From Phycisphaerae bacterium (lineage in GTDB: Bacteria; Planctomycetota; Phycisphaerae; Sedimentisphaerales; Anaerohalosphaeraceae): a stretch of 7,524 nt of DNA. Below the pieces are notes generated by a model, which did not search any database, was not told the DNA's origin, and saw nothing but the letters and a program-made list of their open reading frames with translations. Position numbers and translations under genes: made by a program. The first letter of the stretch is position 1. Every line of letters begins with the position of its first letter. Positions 1 through 7,232 of this stretch are shown here, piece by piece. The stretch lies in NCBI GenBank assembly GCA_021736615.1, contig JAIPFN010000018.1:1-7524 (forward strand), in the 5' to 3' direction.

Positions 1-1
1 C

Positions 2-2224
2 AGTCTTGGTTACGCTTCTGATCTGGCACGTAAGGCAGGAAAACCGCTGCCGACGGCGGCAAAGATGACAGATGTGGCTTCGTATAGTAAATTTACGGCG
101 ACTTTACTGAAAAATGCCGGTGTAAACTTTTTGCACCTTGGTTGTAATCCCGGCAGTACTCCGCCAGAGGTTCCGTTTTTGTTCTGGTGGGAAGGTCCGG
201 ACGGGTCACGTCTATTGACGATGTACAGTGCGAGCTACGGCAATGGGCTTTTGCCGCCGGACGACTGGAATCACAAAACATGGATCGCCATGATCATGGC
301 CGGCGATAACCATCCGGCACCCAGCCCGGAAAAAGTGCGCGGCCATATCAAAGAAATCCGCGACAAACTTCCCAACGTAAAGATTCGCATAGGAACCCTG
401 GGTGACTTCGGCGACCTTATGATCAAGGAAGACCTCAGCGATCTTGCTGTTATCCGCCAGGACATGCCGGATTCGTGGATCCATGGGCCGATGTGCAATC
501 CTGACGGGGTTATTCAAACTCGTAAAGCAGTACCGGACCTTTTTGCCGCTGAGTCGCTTAATACATTGCTTGGCATCTGGGGCGTTGAGACCGACGATGT
601 CGCCGGGAGCATCGCTGACGGTTATGAAAACAGTATGCTGTATTACGAGCATACCTGGGGCGGCGCGGTAGACTGGACCTGCAAATACAGTCCGGCAAAG
701 AATAATATCGGTCAGATCAGCAACTGGTTCTACGGCGATCAGTGGAAGGCGGACCTGAAGACAAATAAATATGACCGCCACCTGATTTCGTGGGAGGAGC
801 ATACCGATTATGCCCGCAACGCAAGTGAATTTGCAACAGATTCGCTGCAGAGCAACATGGAGGCTCTTGCCAAAGCCGTAAATGTTGTCAGCCATCGAAC
901 CGTAGCCTTCAACCCTCTGCCGTGGAAACGTGATGCAATTATTAACGGATCGCTGGTTAAAGATATTCCTGCCGGTGGCTATTTGACTTTGCCGGTTGAG
1001 GCCGTTTCCTCGACCATATCCGCAAAGTCAGGCAATACTTTTGAGAACTCCCGCTTTAAGATCGCCCTTGACCCGAAGCATGGTACTATTGGTTCGCTGA
1101 TAGATAAGCAAAGCGGTCGTGAACTGGTTGACAAATCGGCAAAGCATGGGTTTGGGCAGTATGTTCACGAAAAATTCAGTGCCGATGAAGTGGGTGATTA
1201 TTGCAATAACTATATTCGCGGCAAGAAGAATGAACAGGGTTGGCGCGGGTATAGCTGGGCATACGCGCAGATCGGCAAGCCGAATCTTCCGCCTGCATCG
1301 GAAGTGCCGTATCGGGCACTGACACCTGCAAACTGCACCGTCACTAAATCAAGGTGCGGCAATACTACCACTCTTGAGATGGTTGCCCAGCGAAATGATA
1401 CCGGTATTAATTACCCGGTAACTACCCGCGTGCAACTGTATGACGATGCTTCATATATTGATCTGGAACTGACGATCAATAAGCCTGCCGATATGTGGCC
1501 CGAGGCCGGTTGGATATGCCTGCCGTTTAAGGTTGACTCTCCGCAGTTCCGTGTCGGCCGTAATGGTTTTATTATGGACCCTGCCAGGGATATTATTGCC
1601 GGTTCCAACCGTTATATGTATGCTGTCGGAACGGGTGTGGCGATGTTTGACAAAAAGGGCCGAGGTGTCGGTGTCTGCGGTCCGGATACCCCGCTGCTTA
1701 GCCTGGGTGTGCCGGGCTGCTGGAAGTTTGACAAAACTTATGTGCCGAAAAAGCCAACGGCCTATTTCAACCTGTTCAACAACCAGTGGACCACCAACTA
1801 CCGTTTCTGGAACGAAGGCAAATGGACATATCGTTTCCGCATCTGGTCGTTCGATAAATACGATGCAAATAAATCTCTGATCACGCTTTCGCTTGAAATG
1901 CGTTATCCTGTTCAGACTGCAAGCGTCAATACAGGTCGGGGCAAACTGCCGACACAGCAGGAAGGACTGAGCGTTTCGCAGCCGGGCGTGATGGTTACCG
2001 CCTTCGGAGCAAATCCCGACGGTGAGGGTACGCTGCTTCGTGTTTGGGAGCAGGCCGGAACTGCCGGTAATGTCACCGTCAAGCTGCCGGAAGGAATGAA
2101 ACTTAAAAACGCCACGCCCGTCAACCTCCGCGGCGAAAAGACAGGTAATAACATAAACATTGAGTCGGACAAACTGAAATTCGACCTGGGCGCATATGCC
2201 CCGGCAAGTTTCATATTGAAATAG
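2..2224 (+). CDS. Family-38-like glycoside hydrolase (DUF5054-type, alpha-mannosidase-like), 5' end missing
   Basis: The reading frame is open from the left edge (codons start at base 2) to TAG at 2222-2224, so the first ATG at 65 is internal and about 740 residues of a longer protein are visible. The visible start has an Ala-Lys-Met-Thr-Asp-Val stretch, then a LHLGCNPGSTPPEVP segment and FWWEGPDG. From memory this matches DUF5054 proteins, which share the GH38 alpha-mannosidase fold. The Asp at 71-73 sits where GH38 enzymes have the catalytic nucleophile (TDV-x-S-H-x in relatives), but the usual His is Tyr here (83-85). A YYEHTWGG segment lies at 641-664. The second half has GH38 C-terminal features: AFNPLPWKRD near 905-934, and FENSRFKIALDP followed by GTIGSLIDKQSGREL near 1040-1125. 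Expected role: hydrolysis of alpha-linked sugars, probably outside the cytoplasm, although the export signal would lie outside the window. It is followed after 24 bases by the multi-haem gene. Family placement is fairly sure; the substrate is unknown. Confidence 0.8.
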   Translation, partial: SLGYASDLARKAGKPLPTAAKMTDVASYSKFTATLLKNAGVNFLHLGCNPGSTPPEVPFLFWWEGPDGSRLLTMYSASYGNGLLPPDDWNHKTWIAMIMAGDNHPAPSPEKVRGHIKEIRDKLPNVKIRIGTLGDFGDLMIKEDLSDLAVIRQDMPDSWIHGPMCNPDGVIQTRKAVPDLFAAESLNTLLGIWGVETDDVAGSIADGYENSMLYYEHTWGGAVDWTCKYSPAKNNIGQISNWFYGDQWKADLKTNKYDRHLISWEEHTDYARNASEFATDSLQSNMEALAKAVNVVSHRTVAFNPLPWKRDAIINGSLVKDIPAGGYLTLPVEAVSSTISAKSGNTFENSRFKIALDPKHGTIGSLIDKQSGRELVDKSAKHGFGQYVHEKFSADEVGDYCNNYIRGKKNEQGWRGYSWAYAQIGKPNLPPASEVPYRALTPANCTVTKSRCGNTTTLEMVAQRNDTGINYPVTTRVQLYDDASYIDLELTINKPADMWPEAGWICLPFKVDSPQFRVGRNGFIMDPARDIIAGSNRYMYAVGTGVAMFDKKGRGVGVCGPDTPLLSLGVPGCWKFDKTYVPKKPTAYFNLFNNQWTTNYRFWNEGKWTYRFRIWSFDKYDANKSLITLSLEMRYPVQTASVNTGRGKLPTQQEGLSVSQPGVMVTAFGANPDGEGTLLRVWEQAGTAGNVTVKLPEGMKLKNATPVNLRGEKTGNNINIESDKLKFDLGAYAPASFILK

Positions 2225-2234
2225 TAACTATTGC

Positions 2235-2251
2235 GAAAGAATAAAAAAATG
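2235..2251 (+). promoter_or_regulatory. Weak ribosome binding site that favours the ATG at 2249
   Basis: The frame of the multi-haem gene is open back to a TTG at 2231. The ATG at 2249 is preceded by a purine-rich GAAAGA at 2235-2240 with an 8-base gap, and starting there puts the signal peptide (MMKIFAFLLTAIL) right at the N terminus. The TTG has only pyrimidine-rich bases and the previous gene's double stop (TAGTAA) in front of it. A second ATG follows directly at 2252, so either methionine could be used. The site is weak, so translational coupling to the upstream gene is possible. Confidence 0.5.
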
Positions 2252-5200
2252 ATGAAAATATTTGCGTTTTTACTGACAGCGATTTTAATTAGCCAATCGG
2301 CCTGCTATGGCGAGCAGCCTTCCAAAGTTATCGACGGTGACAGTAAGGCCCTGCTTAAAAGCAAATACGGTTTTGATGAGATCGTTTTTGCGCGGCGCAC
2401 ACTCCACAACGACGGGCACTGGTATGCGAATCTTGGGTACTATGCAGAGGATGAAAACCGAAAAGCTTTCAACCGCGGCGGGCAGCTTTGTAAGCTTAAT
2501 CTTACGACCGGCGAGGTTACTGTCCTTGTCGAAGACGAGCTCGGTTCTGTTAGAGACCCGGTTGTTCATTATGACGCCAGGAAAATATTATTCTCTTACC
2601 GCAAAGGCCGCGAAGACCAGTTTCATCTGTGGCAGATTAATGTTGACGGCAGCGGGTTAAAGCAGCTCACCGACGGGATATATGACGACATTGAGCCTGT
2701 TTATTTACCGGACGGAAAAATAATGTTTGTTTCGACTCGCGGTAAGAGGTGGGTTAACTGCTGGCTGACGCAGGTGGCAACGCTGCATCGCTGTGACGCC
2801 GACGGCAGCAACATTCAGGAAATATCGGCTAACATCGAACAGGACAATACTCCATGGGTAATGCCGGACGGGAAAATTCTCTATACCCGCTGGGAATATG
2901 TCGACAGGAGCCAGGTACACTATCACCATCTGTGGACGGCGAACCCGGACGGGACCAATCAAACAGTCTATTTCGGCAATATGCACCCGAGCAGCGTTTT
3001 TATCGATGCCAAACCGATTCCGGGGACCAAGGACGTGCTGATGATCGATTCTCCGGGACATGGGCGTATTGAACATAACGGCATAGTAACCAGGGTGACC
3101 GACAAATTCGGACCGGACAAATTGAGTGCAAAAAAGCATATCAATGAGGCAGGGAATTTCCGTGACCCGTATCCGCTCTCGGAGGAGCACTATCTTGCCG
3201 CAAGCGGTACTACTATTCAACTGATGAATTCATCCGGCGAAACTGCTGTTTTATACAAAGTCAGCGACGAACTTACCAAGGCCGGGTTTGAATGCCATGA
3301 GCCAAGGCCGGTCATGACACGCAAACGCGAAGTTGTTATTCCGGACCGTACGGACCCTGAGCAAGCGACCGGTAAACTGATCCTTACGAATGTGTATAAC
3401 GGCAGAAATATGAAAGGGGTAGAACCTGGAAGTATTAAGAAACTGCTCATAATGGAAACGCTTCCAAAGCCCATCAATTATACCGGCGGAATGGATCCGC
3501 TCAGCTATGGGGGTACTTTTACGCTGGAAAGGATTCTGGGTACGGTTCCGGTCGAAAAGGACGGTTCGGCGTTTATGGAACTGCCGGCGAACCGGTCAGT
3601 GTTCTTTATCGCATTGGATGAAAATGATAACGCGGTAAAGCGGATGCAGAGTTTTACGTCTGTCGCTCCCGGTGAAATGAGCAGCTGTCATGGCTGCCAT
3701 GAAGAGCGTACGAATGCCCCACAAAGGGTCTCACCCATGGCTCCTCTGGCAGCGAGAAAGCCGGCCAAAAAGCCAAAGCCAATTGAAGGCATTCCCCAAC
3801 TGTTTGATTTCCCGCGTGACATCCAGCCGATACTTGACAGGCATTGTGTTAAGTGCCATAACCCGGACAAGCGTAATGGCAAGGTGCTCTTGACAGGCGA
3901 CCACGGACCGATGTTCAGCCATAGTTATGTAACGCTTACTGTGCATAAGCAGTTTATCGACGGCCGCAATAATCCGATAAGTAATTATCCTCCATATGCT
4001 CTCGGTGCGTATCCAAGCCCTCTTATGAAAAAGGTTCTTGGCGGACATAACGGGGTTAAGCTTTCGGAACATGAAATAAAGATGATCCGGTACTGGATCG
4101 AATCGGCGGCGGCGTATCCGGGAACCTATGCGGCGCTTGGAACCGGTATGATCGGCGGGTACCAGGAAAACAGGCAGGTGATCAACCACGACTACAAGTG
4201 GCCCGAATCAGTAAAGGGCGCCAATGCCATTACCCGCAGGTGCGATGAATGTCATAAGGACAATATGCGCCTGCCGAAATACCTGTCGGATGAAATAGGG
4301 TTAAGTTTCTGGCGTCCAGACTGGAATGATAAGGCACTAATGCTTTCACGCCACAGCGTGTTCAATCTAAGCAGGCCTGAAAAGTCGATTATGCTTATGG
4401 TACCTCTGGCGAAAACGGCGGGCGGGTATGCGGTTGACGCAGAAAAGAAAGATGTTCACCCGGTAGTGTTTAAGGATGTCAATGATGCCGATTACCAGGC
4501 GATCTTAGCTATGGTGCAGGCCGGAAAAAGAAAACTTGACGAGGTTAAGCGTTTTGATATGCCGGGCTTTAAGCCGAGGAAAGAGTATATCCGCGAGATG
4601 AAAAGGTACGGCATTTTACCGGCGAGTTTTGACATTGACAAAGATGATGTCGATGTCTATAAGCTCGACGAGTGGTACTGGCAGCATCTGTGGTACTACC
4701 CTGAGGGAAAAGATCGCCCGGGATATTTTCCGCTGGAAAAAGATTCGACTGCCTGCACTAAAGAGGTCAGAAAACCAGTTGAGCCGGTAAAGCACTCTTT
4801 TCTTTGCAGCGACGTAGGGACCGATATTGTCGCGAAGTTTTCATCTGATGGAAAGCTTGAGTGGGAGTATCCGATTGATGAATGCACCGACGCGTGGATG
4901 CTTGAAAACGGCAATGTCCTGATGAGTACTTGCGGCAAAGTTCGCGGAGTTCGGGAAGTAACACCCGACAAAAAAACTGTATGGGAGTATACGACCGCCA
5001 GCGAAGTCTGGGGTTGTCAGAGGCTTGAAAACGGTAATACGATGATCGCCGAGTCTTCGGCCAGACGCATAATAGAGGTCGATCCTGAGGGTAAGATCCT
5101 AAAAGTTGTACCGGTCGACAGCAAGGCACGTCCGCACTGGGTAATGCGGTATGCACGAAAACTGAAAAACGGTAACTACCTGGTATGCCTGCTTGACGAC

Positions 5201-5596
5201 AAGGCTGTCTGGGAATATGACCCTTCGGGAAAGAAAATACGCGAGATGAAAGTGCCGGACATGGCGTTTAGTGCCGTTCGCCTGAAAAACGGCAACACCG
5301 TCATAGGCTACAAAGGCGGAGTCATTGAAGTTGACCCGGACGATAAAGTTGTCTGGCATCTGACTCAAAATGACATTCCAGAAGTGAAAATTCACTGGAT
5401 ATGTGCTGTCCAGCGGCTGGAAAACGGCAACACGGTTGTCGGCAACTGGTTCATGCATAAACGCCAACCAGATGATTTTCCGTTTTTTGAGGTTACCCCT
5501 GATAAGAAAGTAGTCTGGAAGGTTGCGACACACGAACGAATGTTTGACCCGATATCGATTCAAATATTGGACACCAAAGAAAAAACACTTAGATAA
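2249..5596 (+). CDS. HzsA-related tri-haem c protein with N- and C-terminal beta-propellers, secreted
   Basis: 1115 residues from ATG 2249. Residues 1-25 form a signal peptide (MMKIFAFLLTAILISQSA then CYG). The Cys is not in a good lipobox because Gln is at -3, so ordinary cleavage is likelier. Residues about 50-400 contain TolB/PD40-like propeller blades (DGSGLKQLTDG, LPDGKIMFVSTRG, MPDGKILYTRWEY). Residues about 420-490 match the HZS-alpha middle region (ERILGTVPVEKDGSAF, ALDENDNAV, APGEMSSCHGCHE). Three CXXCH haem c motifs are visible: CHGCH 480-484 (3686-3700), CVKCH 533-537 (3845-3859) and CDECH 665-669 (4241-4255). HEIKMIRYWIESAAAYPG near 610 is typical of cytochrome domains. Residues 848 to about 1107 form a second propeller with five L-[EK]-N-G-N repeats, resembling PQQ-like or arylsulfotransferase-type blades. 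From memory, Kuenenia HzsA has about 800 residues and two haems, so this protein is longer. Expected role: periplasmic electron transfer or an unidentified redox reaction. No hzsB/hzsC is nearby, and no Tyr closely follows the first motif, so hydrazine synthesis is unlikely. Confidence 0.85.
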   Translation: MMKIFAFLLTAILISQSACYGEQPSKVIDGDSKALLKSKYGFDEIVFARRTLHNDGHWYANLGYYAEDENRKAFNRGGQLCKLNLTTGEVTVLVEDELGSVRDPVVHYDARKILFSYRKGREDQFHLWQINVDGSGLKQLTDGIYDDIEPVYLPDGKIMFVSTRGKRWVNCWLTQVATLHRCDADGSNIQEISANIEQDNTPWVMPDGKILYTRWEYVDRSQVHYHHLWTANPDGTNQTVYFGNMHPSSVFIDAKPIPGTKDVLMIDSPGHGRIEHNGIVTRVTDKFGPDKLSAKKHINEAGNFRDPYPLSEEHYLAASGTTIQLMNSSGETAVLYKVSDELTKAGFECHEPRPVMTRKREVVIPDRTDPEQATGKLILTNVYNGRNMKGVEPGSIKKLLIMETLPKPINYTGGMDPLSYGGTFTLERILGTVPVEKDGSAFMELPANRSVFFIALDENDNAVKRMQSFTSVAPGEMSSCHGCHEERTNAPQRVSPMAPLAARKPAKKPKPIEGIPQLFDFPRDIQPILDRHCVKCHNPDKRNGKVLLTGDHGPMFSHSYVTLTVHKQFIDGRNNPISNYPPYALGAYPSPLMKKVLGGHNGVKLSEHEIKMIRYWIESAAAYPGTYAALGTGMIGGYQENRQVINHDYKWPESVKGANAITRRCDECHKDNMRLPKYLSDEIGLSFWRPDWNDKALMLSRHSVFNLSRPEKSIMLMVPLAKTAGGYAVDAEKKDVHPVVFKDVNDADYQAILAMVQAGKRKLDEVKRFDMPGFKPRKEYIREMKRYGILPASFDIDKDDVDVYKLDEWYWQHLWYYPEGKDRPGYFPLEKDSTACTKEVRKPVEPVKHSFLCSDVGTDIVAKFSSDGKLEWEYPIDECTDAWMLENGNVLMSTCGKVRGVREVTPDKKTVWEYTTASEVWGCQRLENGNTMIAESSARRIIEVDPEGKILKVVPVDSKARPHWVMRYARKLKNGNYLVCLLDDKAVWEYDPSGKKIREMKVPDMAFSAVRLKNGNTVIGYKGGVIEVDPDDKVVWHLTQNDIPEVKIHWICAVQRLENGNTVVGNWFMHKRQPDDFPFFEVTPDKKVVWKVATHERMFDPISIQILDTKEKTLR
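4901..5431 (+). repeat. Five-fold L-[EK]-N-G-N protein repeat (C-terminal propeller blades)
   Basis: The pentapeptide starts at bases 4901, 5024, 5162, 5282 and 5417, which are residues 885, 926, 972, 1012 and 1057 of the tri-haem protein. The intervals are 41, 46, 40 and 45 residues, the length of one beta-propeller blade. Each copy is followed by a short hydrophobic strand (VLMST, TMIAE, YLVCL, TVIGY, TVVGN). Most blades also contain a D-x-x-x-x-VW element (for example PDKKTVWEY, PDDKVVWHL, PDKKVVWKV). The repeat is clear in protein and only partly conserved in DNA (variants of CTGAAAACGGCAAC), so it is an old domain repeat and not a recent tandem expansion. With the less regular ends this could make six or seven blades. 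Confidence 0.8.
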
Positions 5597-5614
5597 AAAG
5601 GCAGTTATTTACAG

Positions 5615-6112
5615 ATGAAAGAAAAGAACATAACAACCTATCTCGAAATTTTTGACAGGGACTCGGTAAATGTGAAGGTTTGCAAAGACCCGCAATTTCG
5701 GGTTGACGAATGTATCGTTGATCAGTGGCCATTAAATAAATTCCTGTATCAGCATGTAGGCGGACAATGGCAATGGAAGGACCGTTTGACGCATTCGGAT
5801 CAGCAGTGGAACGAATACGCGACAAATCCGAAAATGAGGACCTGGGTTGCGTATCATTGCGGAAACGTGGCGGGGTATTACGAACTTATCAAAGACGATG
5901 AGAAAAATGTGGAGATCAAACATTTGGGAATGATGCCCGATTTCATCGGCAGAGGGTTTGGCGGGCCTATGCTTAGTCATGCGATCATGTCGGGCTTTGA
6001 CTGGGATGCAAAACGTGTCTGGGTGCATACATGCACACTGGACCATGAATACGCTAAGGCTAATTATATTTCACGCGGGATGAAGGTCTATAAAGAAGAA
6101 ACTGAGGAGTAA
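5615..6112 (+). CDS. GNAT-family N-acetyltransferase
   Basis: 165 residues, normal for a single-domain GNAT enzyme, which moves an acetyl group from acetyl-CoA to an amine. The acetyl-CoA binding motif A is seen in IKHLGMMPDFIGRGFGGPML, with R113-G-F-G-G-P-M-L120 as the pyrophosphate-binding loop (5951-5974). Motif B follows as HTCTLDHEYAKANYISRGM (H138 at 6026), ending in a YKEE strand typical of the family. The N-terminal half (RVDECIVDQWPLNKFLYQHVGG, residues about 30-50) is the variable acceptor-binding part and does not show the substrate. No signal peptide is present, so it is cytoplasmic, unlike the tri-haem protein before it. The start at 5615 lies 18 bases after that gene's stop. An AAGG at 5598-5601 is 13 bases away, too far for a good Shine-Dalgarno, so coupled translation is plausible. 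It is probably the last gene of the operon. Family is sure; substrate is unknown. Confidence 0.85.
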   Translation: MKEKNITTYLEIFDRDSVNVKVCKDPQFRVDECIVDQWPLNKFLYQHVGGQWQWKDRLTHSDQQWNEYATNPKMRTWVAYHCGNVAGYYELIKDDEKNVEIKHLGMMPDFIGRGFGGPMLSHAIMSGFDWDAKRVWVHTCTLDHEYAKANYISRGMKVYKEETEE

Positions 6113-6147
6113 TAGTAATCCAACCTGGGATCACAACATAACACTTT

Positions 6148-6203
6148 ATACTAAAAGGGCCAGAGCGAACAAACTGTTCCGCCCTGGCCCTTTATATTAG
6201 TAT
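6148..6203. terminator. Bidirectional terminator hairpin between converging genes
   Basis: A perfect 10-base-pair stem (6154-6163 AAAGGGCCAG with 6184-6193 CTGGCCCTTT) continues inwards through one A-C mismatch, three G/C pairs, a single bulged C at 6179 and three further pairs, closing on a five-base loop at 6171-6175. Six outer bases (6148-6153 ATACTA with 6198-6203 TAGTAT) can pair too, past a small ATAT bulge. The stem ends in A-runs on the left and T-runs on the right, so each strand has a T-rich tail; the leftward strand has the better one (TTTT then AGTATA). It starts 36 bases after the acetyltransferase stop and 3 bases after the isomerase stop. This supports rho-independent termination of both transcripts. 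Confidence 0.85.
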
Positions 6204-6206
6204 CAA

Positions 6207-7220
6207 CTAGCCTTCGAATTCGTTTCCTACTTTTCTGGCTCTTTCTGCTTTGTCGAGGTTTATTCCGAGGCTTGTTCCGACCTCTATAAGGATGTTCCAG
6301 CCTGCGGCGAGGTATACGTATGTTGACAAGTCACCTGCGTCTTTGACCTTGATGGTCGGAAAAATCGTGTCCTCTGTCGAGACGGCGATAACCGTAAGAC
6401 CCACAACGTCTGCAAGGGTTTCTTTGATCTTTTCGAGTTCTTCTTTGAACGGATCAATCAGAATCACAACGTCGTCGGCGTTCATAACTTCTTCGATACC
6501 ATGGACAGCGTAAGTGCCTTCGAGGTAGTCGCTCTTCTTGCGGGTAATCTCGTTTGTCTTCAGGGTCAGTTCTTCGGCAACACCGTCGTTGCGGCCCGCG
6601 AAGTAAATGGTTCCGGCGTTTGCAATCGCCTTTGTAAGTTCTGGTGCGATGTCGGTTGTCAGTGCGTCTTCGACTGCCTCTGCTGCGGCGGCGAGGTTAC
6701 CGGCGATGGTTTTGCCTTGCAGCTGTGCGATAAGTTCCTGGTAGAACAGGCCCTGCTCTGCAACGCTCTTGGTAGCGGCGACTGCTTGTTCCCATCCGCA
6801 TTTGAGGACGAAAGTCTGCTGGGCCATTTTCGAAAGTGTAGTATCTTCGCGGGCGGTAAGACCGTAGATATTTTTGTGACCGGCTTTCTTCAGGCCGTCG
6901 AGGAGACAGATAACTTCTTTTGTCGACCCGCTGTTCGATGCGCCGAATACTACGAAGTCGCTCAGGTCATAATCGCATGCCTGCCGTCCGCCTTCTGTCT
7001 GGAGGTTCAGGTCGCAAGCTGATGCCATGGCCCGGCAGATTGCGTTCTTGGCAGGGAAGATTCTGCTTGACCCTTCGCCTGTGAAGAAGACTTTGCCTGC
7101 GGACTTGATCGCGGCGATAACAGCGTCTGCGTCTTCGAGTTTGAAATTCTTGAGGATCGCAGGGGTTTCCATCATCTCCTGGACGAGTGAAAATTGTGTG
7201 TATTTTTCTTCGTTCTTCAT
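6207..7220 (-). CDS. Double-SIS sugar-phosphate isomerase/deaminase (GlmS isomerase-domain-like, AgaS/FrlB type)
   Basis: 337 residues with two SIS domains. SIS 1 covers about 43-160: GEGSS 48-52, SNSGSTKE 95-102 (phosphosugar-binding loop) and E144-x-x-V-A-A-T-K151, as in GlmS. SIS 2 covers about 203-300, with FAGRNDG 207-213 and KTNE224 followed by EGTYAVHG (H240). E224 and H240 are 16 residues apart, the same spacing as Glu488 and His504 of E. coli GlmS. K330 in the tail (NLDKAERARKV) fits the position of GlmS Lys603. The catalytic set thus looks intact. No glutamine amidotransferase domain is present, so it cannot use glutamine as GlmS does. It more likely isomerises or deaminates an amino sugar phosphate, or releases sugar phosphate from a glycated amine, as AgaS and FrlB do. 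It is cytoplasmic. The ATG at 7220 was chosen over a TTG at 7232 because the TTG is itself part of the TTGGAG ribosome binding site. The substrate cannot be told from sequence. Confidence 0.85.
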   Translation of the reverse strand: MKNEEKYTQFSLVQEMMETPAILKNFKLEDADAVIAAIKSAGKVFFTGEGSSRIFPAKNAICRAMASACDLNLQTEGGRQACDYDLSDFVVFGASNSGSTKEVICLLDGLKKAGHKNIYGLTAREDTTLSKMAQQTFVLKCGWEQAVAATKSVAEQGLFYQELIAQLQGKTIAGNLAAAAEAVEDALTTDIAPELTKAIANAGTIYFAGRNDGVAEELTLKTNEITRKKSDYLEGTYAVHGIEEVMNADDVVILIDPFKEELEKIKETLADVVGLTVIAVSTEDTIFPTIKVKDAGDLSTYVYLAAGWNILIEVGTSLGINLDKAERARKVGNEFEG

Positions 7221-7226
7221 AATTAA

Positions 7227-7232
7227 CTCCAA
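7227..7232 (-). promoter_or_regulatory. Ribosome binding site of the isomerase gene
   Basis: On the minus strand the sequence reads TTGGAG, then TTAATT, then ATG at 7220-7218. GGAG with a six-base gap is a good Shine-Dalgarno, and much stronger than anything in front of the three rightward genes. It decides the start: an upstream in-frame TTG (7232-7230) overlaps the site and should not be the initiator. Confidence 0.75.

Noticed and set aside
212..895. Leftward open frame of 227 codons inside the hydrolase gene
   Set aside because: It lies fully opposite a gene with clear family motifs, has no recognisable domain, and is rich in residues typical of antisense reading.
2249..2330. Lipoprotein signal for the tri-haem protein
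   Set aside because: The Cys after the hydrophobic stretch is preceded by S-Q-S-A; Gln at -3 does not fit a lipobox, so ordinary signal peptidase cleavage is preferred.
2249..5596. Genuine hydrazine synthase alpha subunit (anammox)
   Set aside because: No hzsB or hzsC nearby, extra haem and propeller, and no Tyr close after the first CXXCH; a relative only.
6501..7022. Rightward open frame of 173 codons opposite the isomerase
   Set aside because: Cys- and Phe-rich antisense shadow of the SIS gene; the SIS frame has intact catalytic motifs and a good ribosome binding site.
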